A stretch of 64,000 nucleotides of DNA from Shewanella marinintestina (GTDB lineage Bacteria; Pseudomonadota; Gammaproteobacteria; Enterobacterales; Shewanellaceae), in assembly GCF_023283845.1 (NCBI RefSeq), contig NZ_JAKILC010000018.1, forward strand, positions 52,015 through 116,014. Reading direction: 5' to 3'. Numbering within the stretch: the stretch's first letter is position 1; the number at the start of each line of letters is the position of its first letter. Below the pieces are notes generated by a model. It did not search any database. It had not been told where the DNA came from and saw nothing but the letters and a program-made list of their open reading frames with translations. This document shows positions 51,474-60,910 of the stretch, one piece after another. The position numbers and the translations under genes were made by a program.

Positions 51474-52235
51474 GTGGTGAAATTAGCAAAGAAGATAGCG
51501 TTAGGCTTTTTAATCTACTTAGTATTTTTAGTGGTGTTGTTTCCGGCCAGTATGGCGGTAAAGCTGGCTCCATTGCCAAGTAATGTCACAATTAGTGGTG
51601 TATCCGGTACTATTTGGGCGGGTAGCATCGATATGCTTAACGTGCAAAAGCGCCAAGTTGAGATGATTACCTGGGATCTAAATGTACTATCGCTGTTTAC
51701 TGGCACGGTTAAAGCTGATGTAGTGATTGGCAGCCGTGCTAGCGCGGTTAATGGTAAAGGCACTATCGCCTATTCAATGTCGGGGCTCGATGCCTCAGGC
51801 TTAAGATTTGAAGCGCCGAGTAGCTTTTTATTAGGACGTACTAACTTACCTTTTAGAACCAAAATTAATGGTGACCTAAGTGTGCTAGTTGATACGTTTG
51901 AGCAAGGTTTGCCTTGGTGTGAGCAGTTATCTGGTAAGTTGTTTTTAAACCAAGTGAATGTCACTAACCAGTTTGGTAAATACCCTCTGGGGGATATTGC
52001 GCTAGGCCTAGCATGTCTTGATGGCAAAGTAGAATTGACCACAGATGAGAAGCTAAATGGTTTAGGTTTGGATGGCACAATTGTTCTGGCGGATCAAAAA
52101 ATGGTGCAAGTTAACGCCAAAATCCGCGAAGTGAATACTCAGCCTGATGACTTGAAAAAGGCCTTATCTTTCTTAGGTAAAAAGGATAGCCAAGGTTATT
52201 ACCCCATTACTTATCAAGGCCGATTACCTATCTAG
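51474..52235 (+). CDS. gspN: Type II secretion protein GspN
   Basis: Inner-membrane anchored periplasmic protein of 253 residues; not essential in all type II systems. N-terminal helix (about 5-27) and a beta-rich remainder with VTISGVSGTIWAGS near residue 38. Two tandem GTG codons are possible starts (51474 and 51477). It is the last gene; gspO is not here, so prepilin peptidase must be supplied elsewhere, usually by pilD. Confidence 0.93.
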   Translation: MVKLAKKIALGFLIYLVFLVVLFPASMAVKLAPLPSNVTISGVSGTIWAGSIDMLNVQKRQVEMITWDLNVLSLFTGTVKADVVIGSRASAVNGKGTIAYSMSGLDASGLRFEAPSSFLLGRTNLPFRTKINGDLSVLVDTFEQGLPWCEQLSGKLFLNQVNVTNQFGKYPLGDIALGLACLDGKVELTTDEKLNGLGLDGTIVLADQKMVQVNAKIREVNTQPDDLKKALSFLGKKDSQGYYPITYQGRLPI

Positions 52236-52260
52236 TTAGCTTAGCTTTGATAGACTTTTA

Positions 52261-52288
52261 AAAAGGCGCTGTATCAGCGCCTTTTTTG
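52261..52288 (+). terminator. Terminator closing the gsp operon
   Basis: Stem AAAAGGCGCTG / CAGCGCCTTTT, three-base loop, T-run. Symmetric, so it also serves the convergent HAD gene. Confidence 0.95.
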
Positions 52289-52299
52289 TCGTTGATGGT

Positions 52300-52968
52300 C
52301 TACTTTTGCTGCAGTAACTCATCAAACAAGTGGTGATAATCTTCAATCGCAGGGAAATCATCAAACACCTTATTCGGCTTTTGGCTGTCTGGATTAGCAA
52401 TACCAAGCTGATAACCGACACCAGCGAGCTTTGCCGCCGCTAAAATGGCTTCGTTATCATCAATAAACAAACAACGGCTAGGCTCAAGATTGAAACGCTT
52501 AAATAACTGTACCCAAAACTCGGGGTGCTCTTTTGGATAACCGGTTTCATGGCTGGATATCATCGCGTCGAGGCCTAGGGCTAAATCGGTATGCTCTAGT
52601 TTTAATCCTAGATTTTTAGGGTGGGCATTGGTAACCAAAATGCGAGATTTGCCCGTACGCTGTAAAGCCTCAAGAAAAGGCATGCTGTCTTGGCGCATCT
52701 GAATGCGTTCAACCAGCGTGCGGTGCAGCGCCATAATATCTAGCCCCATTTGCTGCTCCCAATACTCTAGGCAATACCAATTAAGGGTGCCTGCCACATT
52801 GTTATAGCATGCTTCAACCCAATCACTAGCCTCTTGCAGTGAGATATTGCGTTGTTCGCTGAGTACTTTAGGGATCAACTGCACCCAAAAATGATTATCG
52901 AAATGCAGGTCTAAAAGCGTACCATCCATATCGAGCAAAACGGTGTCAATTTCTGTCCATGGAAACAT
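52300..52968 (-). CDS. yrfG: HAD-family GMP/IMP nucleotidase
   Basis: Phosphatase of the haloacid dehalogenase family, YrfG-like, that removes phosphate from purine monophosphates. The 222 residues have all HAD motifs: I, LLDMDGTLLDL at residues 10-20; II, VTNAHPKN near 113; III, lysine in HETGYPKEHPEFW near 151; IV, CLFIDDNEAIL near 170. AGGA precedes the ATG. It converges with the gsp operon and diverges from nudE, another nucleotide hydrolase, as in related genomes. Confidence 0.88.
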   Translation of the reverse strand: MFPWTEIDTVLLDMDGTLLDLHFDNHFWVQLIPKVLSEQRNISLQEASDWVEACYNNVAGTLNWYCLEYWEQQMGLDIMALHRTLVERIQMRQDSMPFLEALQRTGKSRILVTNAHPKNLGLKLEHTDLALGLDAMISSHETGYPKEHPEFWVQLFKRFNLEPSRCLFIDDNEAILAAAKLAGVGYQLGIANPDSQKPNKVFDDFPAIEDYHHLFDELLQQK

Positions 52969-53066
52969 AGTTAGCTGATCCTAGAAAATTCATGTTGTAG
53001 ATTGGGTGAACAATAGTAAGATTATACTGAATTAAATGACAAGTCGGCAGCGGCACTGGGATGTGT

Positions 53067-53621
53067 ATGACTAAAAAAAATCAGAAACCGGAAATTTTGC
53101 ACGCTGAAGTCGTTGCACAAAGCCGACTGTTTCAAATCGAACAAGTGCATCTAAGATTTTCTAACCAGGTAGAACGCCAATATGAGCGTATGAAAGGTAA
53201 TAATCGTGGTGCGGTGATGGTGGTTCCTGTGCTTAATGGCAATCAACTCTTGCTTGGGCGAGAATATGCTGCAGGTACTCATAGCTATGAGCTGGGCTTT
53301 CCTAAGGGGTTAATTGATCCGGGTGAAGAAGCCCATGAAGCGGCTAATCGAGAGCTTCAAGAAGAGATTGGCTACGGCGCTAAAAAGTTAACTCATTTAA
53401 TGGAGTTAAGCCTAGCACCGGGTTATTTTGCCAGTAAAATGCAGATTTTTATTGCTGAAGATCTTTATGAAAGTCGTTTAGAAGGCGACGAGCCAGAGCC
53501 GATTGATATGGTGGCTTGGCCGCTAGCAAATTGGCAAGATTTGTTGAATGAAGAAGATTTTTCCGAATCACGTAGTGTAAGTGCTTTATTTTTAGCGCAA
53601 AAACATCTACAACTAAGTTAG
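53067..53621 (+). CDS. nudE: ADP compounds hydrolase (Nudix)
   Basis: Nudix enzyme that hydrolyses ADP-ribose, Ap3A and NADH-type molecules. The 184 residues contain the whole Nudix box GLIDPGEEAHEAANRELQEEIGYG near 75-98 with its REx2EE core, preceded by GREYAAGTHSYELGFPKG, the NudE context. A second ATG six bases upstream (53061) is possible; GGGA is better placed for 53067. It precedes cysQ by 43 bases in the same direction. Confidence 0.9.
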   Translation: MTKKNQKPEILHAEVVAQSRLFQIEQVHLRFSNQVERQYERMKGNNRGAVMVVPVLNGNQLLLGREYAAGTHSYELGFPKGLIDPGEEAHEAANRELQEEIGYGAKKLTHLMELSLAPGYFASKMQIFIAEDLYESRLEGDEPEPIDMVAWPLANWQDLLNEEDFSESRSVSALFLAQKHLQLS

Positions 53622-53664
53622 TCAAATCGACGTAGGTCATGGGTATTAGGCTGTTGGAGTAGTT

Positions 53665-54474
53665 ATGAAGCCAGAGAATTATGTAGATCAAGTCATTGAA
53701 ATTGCCACGCTTGCAGGTAAAAAGATCCGCGATATTTACCAAAAAGGTGAATTTGAGCGTGAGATCAAATCTGACAATACACCTGTGACCTCTGCAGATC
53801 TCGCTGCCCATGAAATTATTACCCGCGCGCTAACAGAATTGACGCCAGACATTCCTGTTCTTTCAGAAGAAGATGCTGACATCCCCTTTGCGGACCGCTG
53901 TGACTGGCAACGCTATTGGTTAGTGGATCCACTAGATGGTACCGGTGAGTTTATCGCTGGCAGCGGTGACTTCTCAGTGATTATCGCGTTAGTAGAACAT
54001 AATCGCCCGATTATGGGCGTGGTATATGCACCGATGACTGAAGTTTGTTATTACGGCATTGCAGGATTAGGTTCTTACAAGCGTAAAGACGGCATAGAAG
54101 TGCGTATTAGTAGTAAACAGCTAACCAATGACTCTGATTCACTGCGCTTAGCAGTCAGTCGCCGTCAAGATCCGCAATCTGTGATTAAGCTATTTAATCA
54201 AGATAAACACTGCGAATTAGTAGTATTGGGTGGCGCAGCATTAAAGAGTTGCCTAATTGCTGAAGGTCGCGCTGATTGCTACGTACGTATTGGTCCTACG
54301 GGGGAGTGGGATACAGGCGCTGCGCAAATTATTGTTGAAGAGGCGGGCGGTCAAATTATGGATCTTAACCTGCAGCCATTAACTTATAATGAGCGTGAAT
54401 CTTTAGAAAACCCTAACTTTATCGTGGTGGGATCTCCTGCTTTAGAATGGGATCAAATCTTAATCAATGAATGA
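53665..54474 (+). CDS. cysQ: 3'(2'),5'-bisphosphate nucleotidase
   Basis: Lithium-sensitive phosphatase that converts 3'-phosphoadenosine 5'-phosphate to AMP, clearing a by-product of sulfate assimilation. The 269 residues show the inositol-monophosphatase fold: VTSADLAAHEII near 40, ilSEEDAD near 70, WLVDPLDGTGEFIAGSGDFSV near 88 and EWDTGAAQIIVEEAGG near 210. GGAG precedes the ATG. Its end overlaps the GNAT gene by eight bases. Confidence 0.95.
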   Translation: MKPENYVDQVIEIATLAGKKIRDIYQKGEFEREIKSDNTPVTSADLAAHEIITRALTELTPDIPVLSEEDADIPFADRCDWQRYWLVDPLDGTGEFIAGSGDFSVIIALVEHNRPIMGVVYAPMTEVCYYGIAGLGSYKRKDGIEVRISSKQLTNDSDSLRLAVSRRQDPQSVIKLFNQDKHCELVVLGGAALKSCLIAEGRADCYVRIGPTGEWDTGAAQIIVEEAGGQIMDLNLQPLTYNERESLENPNFIVVGSPALEWDQILINE

Positions 54475-54928
54475 TGCGGTTGATTTTTTCCTTGCGACTA
54501 AATCAGACCTAATCGCAATCGATGCCCTCGAACAGCAATGTTTTGCTGGGCATAGCTACCCTGATTTTTTCTTTAGACAGGCATTAGATTGCTGGCCTAA
54601 CGGCTTTTTGATCGCTAAAGATAGCCAAGGCTCTGTGCTCGGCTATCTGTTAGCATCGACGAGTGCAGAAGTTGATACTCACTGGGTTCTATCCGTTGCT
54701 GTCGCCGATACTGCTCGTGGTCAGGGCATTGGCGGCCAGCTAATCTCAAGACTGATCAGCACCTTACCGGCCGAGGTTAACTATTTGCAGTTAACCGTTG
54801 CACCAGACAATCCAGCTAAAGCGCTATATGCTCGCCATGGTTTTATTGAACATGGCTTTGAGGCTGACTATTTTGGTAAAGGTGAGCCGCGGTTATTGAT
54901 GCGCTTTGCGAAAGCGGAGAACACCTAA
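54467..54928 (+). CDS. GNAT-family N-acetyltransferase
   Basis: A 153-residue acetyl-CoA-dependent transferase. The acetyl-CoA loop is visible: VLSVAVADTARGQGIGGQLISRLI near 75-98 with R/QxxGxG. The early ALEQQCFAGHSYPDFFFRQAL recalls RimI-like enzymes, but rimI itself is normally elsewhere, so the substrate is open. It is coupled to cysQ by an overlap and to the following transporter by a five-base gap. Confidence 0.85.
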   Translation: MNDAVDFFLATKSDLIAIDALEQQCFAGHSYPDFFFRQALDCWPNGFLIAKDSQGSVLGYLLASTSAEVDTHWVLSVAVADTARGQGIGGQLISRLISTLPAEVNYLQLTVAPDNPAKALYARHGFIEHGFEADYFGKGEPRLLMRFAKAENT

Positions 54929-54933
54929 CCCTG

Positions 54934-56661
54934 ATGTTATTGAGCCGGCGCTTCTTACCTTATTTTGTTACTCAATGCCTTGGCGCATTGAACGATAATG
55001 TATTTAAGAATGTGCTGCTGCTCTTAGTCGCTTATTCCCAAGTTGATGAACTTCCCATCGACGTTAATTTATTTGTCAATTTGGCCGCAGGTCTATTCAT
55101 TTTACCTTTCTTACTGTTTTCCGCCCATGCAGGTCAAGTTGCTGACTATGTTGATAAATCCGCACTGATCCGCAGATTAAAATTACTAGAGTTAGTGATC
55201 ATGTCGTTCGCGGTATTTGCGATTGTTAGTCACAGCTACATGGTGATGTTGTTACTGTTATTTTTAATGGGTGTACAGTCGGCATACTTTGGGCCGGTAA
55301 AGTATTCTTTGTTGCCAAGAGTACTTGATAACAGTGAACTCGTGTCGGGTAATGCATGGGTTGAGATGGGAACCTTTCTGGCTATCTTAGCGGGAACGAT
55401 TTCTGCAGGATTGATAGTTGCTAGTGACAATGCGACTTATTGGGCGGCAGCCAGTGTATTTATCTTGGCTTTGATAGGAGCGTTAACAAGCTGGTTTATT
55501 CCAAGCATTCCTGCCCATTCACTGCAAAAACCGCACTTTTCTATTGTTAGGGCAACATTTGCCAATATTAAAAAGGCACGTCGCACACCGGGTATTTGGG
55601 TCGCGATTTTAGCCATTAGTTGGTTTTGGTTTGTCGGTGCAACTTATCTGACGCAATTCCCTAATTTTGCACGTATTACCTTAGCTGCTGACCCTACAGT
55701 GGTGTCCTTGCTGTTATTACTGTTTTCGGTGGGTATCGCTGCCGGCTCTTTTGTTTGTGAACGGCTGTCTTGTCATCAAGTTGAATTGGGTATTATGCCG
55801 CTAGGTTTAGCCTTGTTGGCAGGCTTTGGTATTGACCTGTACTTTGCGATCCCTGCTAAACCTGAGCTAGCAGCACTTTATAATCTACAAAGCTTTATTG
55901 CCGAAGCTGACCATTATCGACTGATGCTTGATCTGTTTATGATAGGGGGAGGCGGTGGTTTATTTATAGTGCCCTTGTATACCTACATTCAGGCACGGGC
56001 AAAAGATGGCGAGTGTGCCCAAGCGATTGCCAGCAATAATATTATCAATGCGTTGTTTATGGTGACATCAGCAGTATTTGCCATGGTTATTTTGAATGTT
56101 TTTCAGTGGCAAATTGAGCAACTATTTTTACTCTTAGCTGTGGGTAATGTGCTGGTTTTATGTTGGCTGTTGTTGGGGTGGCCTGAGTTACTGTTGAGCA
56201 TGAGCAGTTATTACTACCGTAGGTTTAAACATAAAGTGAGCTTAGACGACCCTAACGCTTTGCATAAGCAAGCTAAGTTGATTGTGGTGACTGATAACCT
56301 AAGTTGGAGTGACATGATGTTACTTTACGGCAGTTTTACTCACCCAGTACATTTTACCGAGGGCATGATTCAACGGCTGAGTCTCAATCGTTTTTATCGT
56401 CGCGCAGTATTGTGCATTAGCTATTTGGCGAGCAGCGTAGACGATGCTACAGATAATAATGCTACAACGAAGGATGCTAGTACTGAAAGTTATGAGGCTG
56501 CAGAGCTTGATATCGACAGTGTCATTTGCGTCAGTGCTGTGCAGTTAAAGCAGGTTCAAGCAGAGCTAAAAGACTACACTTGTGTCACAACCAAGCTGTC
56601 AGTTAAAGCTGATGGAGCAAAGCGATTAGTTTTAGAAATACGCCCACTAACAGCAGGCTAA
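54934..56661 (+). CDS. LplT-like MFS transporter with a degenerate acyltransferase tail
   Basis: A 575-residue protein: residues 1-410 are a 10-12 helix major-facilitator domain beginning with FVTQCLGALNDNVFKNVLLLL, the LplT/Aas type that flips lysophospholipid. Residues 425-575 look like a remnant of the PlsC acyltransferase domain found in fusion forms. The family catalytic HxxxxD is NLSWSD here (Asn455 in place of His, Asp460 kept), so acyl transfer should be lost. There is no AMP-ligase domain. ATG directly after the GNAT gene. Transport remains likely, since the membrane part is intact. Confidence 0.8.
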   Translation: MLLSRRFLPYFVTQCLGALNDNVFKNVLLLLVAYSQVDELPIDVNLFVNLAAGLFILPFLLFSAHAGQVADYVDKSALIRRLKLLELVIMSFAVFAIVSHSYMVMLLLLFLMGVQSAYFGPVKYSLLPRVLDNSELVSGNAWVEMGTFLAILAGTISAGLIVASDNATYWAAASVFILALIGALTSWFIPSIPAHSLQKPHFSIVRATFANIKKARRTPGIWVAILAISWFWFVGATYLTQFPNFARITLAADPTVVSLLLLLFSVGIAAGSFVCERLSCHQVELGIMPLGLALLAGFGIDLYFAIPAKPELAALYNLQSFIAEADHYRLMLDLFMIGGGGGLFIVPLYTYIQARAKDGECAQAIASNNIINALFMVTSAVFAMVILNVFQWQIEQLFLLLAVGNVLVLCWLLLGWPELLLSMSSYYYRRFKHKVSLDDPNALHKQAKLIVVTDNLSWSDMMLLYGSFTHPVHFTEGMIQRLSLNRFYRRAVLCISYLASSVDDATDNNATTKDASTESYEAAELDIDSVICVSAVQLKQVQAELKDYTCVTTKLSVKADGAKRLVLEIRPLTAG

Positions 56662-56701
56662 TTAGTAAAAATTGCCAGCTGTTAATGAGGTAATAAATGC
56701 T

Positions 56702-57799
56702 TTATTGGTTATCTAGCCATTGGTGCATAGCCTGATGATCACCTTTAAAGATAATTCGTTCGGCCTTTTTATCGATTTGGTATTGATACATTGGGTCGTA
56801 GTATTTGACCAATAGCAATTCAATCCATTCTAAGTGTGCGCTGGTATCATTTTGGCTTTGCTGGATAGCTAAGGCGTTAGTGATAATAGCTTGAAACTCA
56901 TCATGCTGCTTATTGCCAAGGCGCTTTTTAATTCCTGTAATGCTTTGGGCTAGGTATTCTGCAAAAGCGGTAAACCCTTGCTCTTCGCCTAATCTCTGAA
57001 TATAACCACTATGCATTTTGTGTACATATTCGTTTAACAGGCGCGCTAAGCGAGCGTCTAAAGATTCTTCTAATACCAATACATTGGCAGTCTGCATACC
57101 AGCATAAAATGCTTGAGGCAGGGCTGAGCGGCCAATTAGGTAGCTTTCATCTTCTAGTAGCAAGTGTTTAGCTTCACTGTCTTGATGCTTTAATAGCGCA
57201 ACAGCGAGTGCATTTTCAAAGTTGATTTGGCTTGGTTGCCCTTCATGGTAGCGACCAAAGCTAGAGCCTCGATGATGCGCAAGTCCTTCAAGGTCAACCG
57301 CCTCTTTGCGTTTGAGAAGAAAGTCGGTTTTACCACTACCAGTAATGCCGCTTAAGATCAGCATAGGCTTTACACTCGGTGCTGCGTCAATAGTTTCAAT
57401 TAGAAACTGACGCATCGCCTTGTAGCCACCTTCGATAAAAGGGATATCTAAGCCCGCTTCTTTAATCCATTGCTGGGTTAGCTGAGAGCGCAAACCGCCA
57501 CGAAAACAATAAATGTAACCGTCAGGGTTTTCGCTAAAAAACTTAACCCAAGCAGCGATTCTTTGCTGTTTCACATCGCCATGAACAAGGGAGTGCCCCA
57601 GTTCGATAGCGGCTTGTTGGCCTTGTTCTTTATAGCAGGTGCCAACTAAACGGCGCTCTTCATCTTCCATAAGGGGATGATTAACGCTGGCTGGGAAGGC
57701 TCCTTTGTCAAACTCGACAGGCGCGCGGGCATCCATAATGGGATGATCGCTAACGAGAATGCGGCGATATTCGCTTGCGCGCACTTTATTGAGTGACAT
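56702..57799 (-). CDS. selU: tRNA 2-selenouridine synthase
   Basis: Replaces sulfur of 2-thiouridine at the tRNA wobble position by selenium, using selenophosphate, via a geranylated intermediate. The 365 residues have an N-terminal rhodanese domain (about 10-125) with catalytic Cys98 in YCFRGGLRS and a C-terminal P-loop domain starting LSGITGSGKTDFL at 149-161. Its ATG overlaps the stop of selD by one base, so the enzyme is translated together with its selenium donor supplier. Confidence 0.95.
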   Translation of the reverse strand: MSLNKVRASEYRRILVSDHPIMDARAPVEFDKGAFPASVNHPLMEDEERRLVGTCYKEQGQQAAIELGHSLVHGDVKQQRIAAWVKFFSENPDGYIYCFRGGLRSQLTQQWIKEAGLDIPFIEGGYKAMRQFLIETIDAAPSVKPMLILSGITGSGKTDFLLKRKEAVDLEGLAHHRGSSFGRYHEGQPSQINFENALAVALLKHQDSEAKHLLLEDESYLIGRSALPQAFYAGMQTANVLVLEESLDARLARLLNEYVHKMHSGYIQRLGEEQGFTAFAEYLAQSITGIKKRLGNKQHDEFQAIITNALAIQQSQNDTSAHLEWIELLLVKYYDPMYQYQIDKKAERIIFKGDHQAMHQWLDNQ

Positions 57800-58839
57800 T
57801 AAATCAGCTCCACGGTTTTACCCGCATTGTTTTCAATTAGCTGACCAATACAGATAGGTTCAATACCATTTTCAGTTAGCAGAGTGGTAAGTGCAGCTTC
57901 GCCTTCTTCAGCTACCGCAATGAGTAGACCACCGCTGGTTTGTGGATCACAAATAATCGCTTTTTGCTCTTCAGTTAATGTTGGTAAGTGCTCACCGTAA
58001 CTGTCGAAGTTTCTATGGGTGCCACCAGGGATACAGCCTAATTCTAGGTAGTGACGTGCGTTTGGCAGCAATGGCAGTAAGCTCACATCAATTTTAGCAC
58101 TAAGGTCGGCACCGTGGCACATTTCAAGTAAATGACCCGCTAGGCCGAATCCCGTTACGTCAGTTAATGCGTTAACTTGGGGGATCTTAGCGATTTTAGG
58201 GCCGAGAATGTTCAATTGGCACATGGCTTCAGCTGCTGTGTTTAGATCTGCATCGGCAAGCTTTTTCTGTTTTTGTGCTGTGGTTAAAATGCCAATCCCC
58301 AGCGGCTTAGTCAGGTAAAGTTTGTCGCCAGCTTTAGCGGTATCGTTTTGCTTGAGCTCTTCTAATGGAATTTGTCCAGTAACGGCCAAACCAAAGATTG
58401 GCTCTGGCGAATCAATACTGTGGCCACCGGCTAGCATAATACCTGCATCGGCACAGGCTTTACGACCGCCATCAACCACTTGCTGTGCCACTTCTGCTGG
58501 CAGTTTATTTACCGGCCAGCCTAAAATCGCAATCGCCATCATAGGTGTACCACCCATGGCGTAGATATCGCTAATCGCGTTAGTGGCTGCAATGCGACCA
58601 AAGGTAAATGGATCATCTACTATCGGCATGAAAAAGTCAGTGGTGCTGATAATACCTGTGGTTTCGTTTAGCTTATAAACCGCAGCATCATCGCGAGTCT
58701 GGTTACCTACTAGCAGATTCGGATCATCAAAAACGGGTAACTGGGTGGCAAGAATCGTGCCCAGCACTTTTGGTGAAATTTTGCAGCCGCAGCCCGCACC
58801 GTGACTATATTCGGTAAGTTTGATTTCTGAATCTGACAT
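57799..58839 (-). CDS. selD: Selenide, water dikinase
   Basis: Makes selenophosphate from selenide and ATP. The ATG at 58839 (MSDSEIKLTEYSHGAGCGCK) gives 346 residues, the normal length; the frame continues upstream but has no family match. Cys17, Cys19 and Lys20 of the active loop are present, so this is the cysteine form. Other seen segments are DDAAVYKLN, TDFFMPIVDDPFTFGRIAATNAISDIYAMGG and TSGGLLIAV. Operon with selU. Confidence 0.96.
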   Translation of the reverse strand: MSDSEIKLTEYSHGAGCGCKISPKVLGTILATQLPVFDDPNLLVGNQTRDDAAVYKLNETTGIISTTDFFMPIVDDPFTFGRIAATNAISDIYAMGGTPMMAIAILGWPVNKLPAEVAQQVVDGGRKACADAGIMLAGGHSIDSPEPIFGLAVTGQIPLEELKQNDTAKAGDKLYLTKPLGIGILTTAQKQKKLADADLNTAAEAMCQLNILGPKIAKIPQVNALTDVTGFGLAGHLLEMCHGADLSAKIDVSLLPLLPNARHYLELGCIPGGTHRNFDSYGEHLPTLTEEQKAIICDPQTSGGLLIAVAEEGEAALTTLLTENGIEPICIGQLIENNAGKTVELI

Positions 58840-58983
58840 GAGCTTAAATCGCCCTAAAAAGGTAAGTAGCCGATCATAATAGACCCATACCCCAGTGACT
58901 TCAATCAACCGCAAGTACAAGTTGAGACTTGAGGCTTATCCTGCAGAGAATAATTAACCTAATCGGGCTTTTTTGGCCCGCAA

Positions 58984-59009
58984 ATAAAAAGCCGCTCTAG
59001 TGAGCGGCT
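58984..59009 (-). terminator. Terminator after desA
   Basis: AGCCGCTC / GAGCGGCT stem, four-base loop, followed on the minus strand by Ts. Confidence 0.85.
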
Positions 59010-59035
59010 GTTTTGATAGGTATTAATGCTGGTTA

Positions 59036-60142
59036 TTAACCAAAGCTTGCAGTAAGACTGTGCCAGCTTTTTTGTTGTTGCTTAAAGCGCTGTTTTAACT
59101 CTTTAACTTGGCTAAGTAGATGCTTATCAGCAAGTTGTTGTCGCTTAGCTTCGATCAAGGCTTTTTTAGCGGCGTAATAGTCAGCAAGATGCGTTTTAAG
59201 CATCTCATACTCAGCTTGAAGCTTGTCGATTATCTCTTCGCTATTAGGTAAGTGTGCCACTTTATTTTGTGTGCGCTTAAGTTGCATTTGCAGGCGCGCA
59301 TGTTCAATGCGTTCTTGTGGCACTATGCGGCGGTTATCAGCTAGCCCCGCTAATGCTAAACCATCAATTAGCCACTTAGTTGGGTCGTATTGCCACCAGT
59401 GAATACCATTGCGGTAGTCATTTTCAAAAATATGATGGTAATTATGATAGCCCTCGCCATAGGTTAACAGTGCTAAGAAGCCATTATCGCGAGCGGTATT
59501 TTTATCTGTATAAGGCTGTGAGCCCCAGATATGCGCTAAAGAATTGATAAAGAAGGTGCAGTGATGCACGACAACTAAGCGTAACAATCCGGCTAACAGT
59601 AGCATGCCGAGAATGTCGCCATTTAACCAGCCCAATAGTATTGGTAGGCCAAAGTTCATAAGCAGCAATAGTGGAAGGTAATACTTGTGTTGCCACATGA
59701 CGATTTTATCGTTCTGTAGATCACGCACGTTTTTATAATCATGGTAACGCTGGGATTGATATTCGCGCAGCATCCAGCCTATATGGCTGTACCAAAATCC
59801 CATCTTGGCTGAGTAAGGATCTTTGTCGTTATTATCAACATGTTTATGGTGAACTCGATGATCAGAAGACCAGTGTAGCGCACTGTTTTGCAGGGCTAGG
59901 GCGCCGCCAAGAGCGTATAGGAATCTGATTGAAGCGTGGGCTTTATAGGTACGGTGAGACCACAATCTGTGGTAACCACCGGTAATAGATAGGCCGCTAG
60001 CAAAAGCGAGCACAACAAAGGCTAGCCATTCGATAGCTTCAAATCCATAGGCTATTCCGTACCAAGGCACTAATATGACGGCAGAGGCAAATGTGATGGT
60101 GAACAGACTCACATTCATCCAGATGATTGGAGGTTTTTTCAT
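59036..60142 (-). CDS. desA: Membrane fatty-acid delta-9 desaturase
   Basis: Acyl-CoA/acyl-lipid desaturase family: inserts a cis double bond aerobically. The 368 residues have four membrane helices and three histidine boxes: HRLWSH (58-63), HRVHH (95-99) and GYHNYHH (near 233). Seventy residues after the catalytic part (about 290-368) form a charged helical extension, which is longer than usual. It is divergent from fabR with a palindrome between them, so FabR probably represses it. Confidence 0.92.
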   Translation of the reverse strand: MKKPPIIWMNVSLFTITFASAVILVPWYGIAYGFEAIEWLAFVVLAFASGLSITGGYHRLWSHRTYKAHASIRFLYALGGALALQNSALHWSSDHRVHHKHVDNNDKDPYSAKMGFWYSHIGWMLREYQSQRYHDYKNVRDLQNDKIVMWQHKYYLPLLLLMNFGLPILLGWLNGDILGMLLLAGLLRLVVVHHCTFFINSLAHIWGSQPYTDKNTARDNGFLALLTYGEGYHNYHHIFENDYRNGIHWWQYDPTKWLIDGLALAGLADNRRIVPQERIEHARLQMQLKRTQNKVAHLPNSEEIIDKLQAEYEMLKTHLADYYAAKKALIEAKRQQLADKHLLSQVKELKQRFKQQQKSWHSLTASFG

Positions 60143-60162
60143 TATAGTTCTATCTCTCGTTG

Positions 60163-60180
60163 AGCGTACATCTGTACGCT
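60163..60180. promoter_or_regulatory. Perfect palindrome between desA and fabR, probable FabR operator
   Basis: AGCGTACA-TC-TGTACGCT is a perfect 8-2-8 inverted repeat, 20 bases upstream of the desA ATG. Its half-site matches the AGCGTACA pattern known for FabR of E. coli and relatives. I infer that FabR controls desA, and perhaps itself, from here. Confidence 0.85.
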
Positions 60181-60280
60181 AATTTAACTTGGATAGTGAT
60201 CTTGGTCAAGTTTGTTGATGCTGCGTTTTGTGTTAAAAAGCGGTATTATTCAAGGAATAATTTTTGTAAGTAGGTTCAAG

Positions 60281-60895
60281 ATGGGCATTAGAGCACAACA
60301 AAAAGAGAAAACGCGGCGGGCACTTGTCGATGCGGCATTTAGTCAATTAAGCGCTGAACGTAGCTTTTCTAGCCTGAGTTTGCGTGAAGTTGCACGTGAA
60401 GCCAATATTGCTCCCACTTCTTTCTATCGCCACTTTAAAGATATGAATGAGCTGGGCTTAACCATGGTGGATGAAGGTGGTTTAACGCTTAGACAAATGA
60501 TGCGTAAAGGGCGTCAACGTGCTGAGGCGGGCGGTAGTGTTATTCGTATTTCTGTTGAAACCTTTATGGAAGTTCTTGAATCGAACCCAAACGTTTTCCG
60601 TATTTTATTACATGAGCGTTCAGGAACATCTGCACCTTTTAGGGGCGCAGTAGCTCGTGAAATCGAGCACTTTATTTCTGAATTAGCACATTATACCGAA
60701 GCGACGGCTAATCGTGCTCCCGAGTTAGCTCACGCACAAGCTGAGGCGTTAGTGACATTGGTGTTTAACGCAGGTGCTGCAGCACTGGATATGAAACGCG
60801 CGGATCGTAAAATTCTGGCGGATCGTTTAGTTATCCAGCTGCATATGATTGCTAAAGGCGCAGAGGCCTTACAGCATAAAAAAGAGCAGAAGTAA
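60281..60895 (+). CDS. fabR: Unsaturated fatty-acid biosynthesis repressor FabR
   Basis: TetR-family repressor that senses the ratio of saturated to unsaturated acyl-ACP/CoA. The ATG at 60281 gives 204 residues starting MGIRAQQKEKTRRALVDAAF; the longer frame starts far upstream in the promoter. The helix-turn-helix FSSLSLREVAREANIAPTSFYRHFKDMNEL (30-59) and the RILLHERSGTSAPFRGAV ligand region match FabR. Divergent from desA; terminated by a strong hairpin. Confidence 0.93.
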   Translation: MGIRAQQKEKTRRALVDAAFSQLSAERSFSSLSLREVAREANIAPTSFYRHFKDMNELGLTMVDEGGLTLRQMMRKGRQRAEAGGSVIRISVETFMEVLESNPNVFRILLHERSGTSAPFRGAVAREIEHFISELAHYTEATANRAPELAHAQAEALVTLVFNAGAAALDMKRADRKILADRLVIQLHMIAKGAEALQHKKEQK

Positions 60896-60910
60896 TCGAA
60901 TGATTAAACG

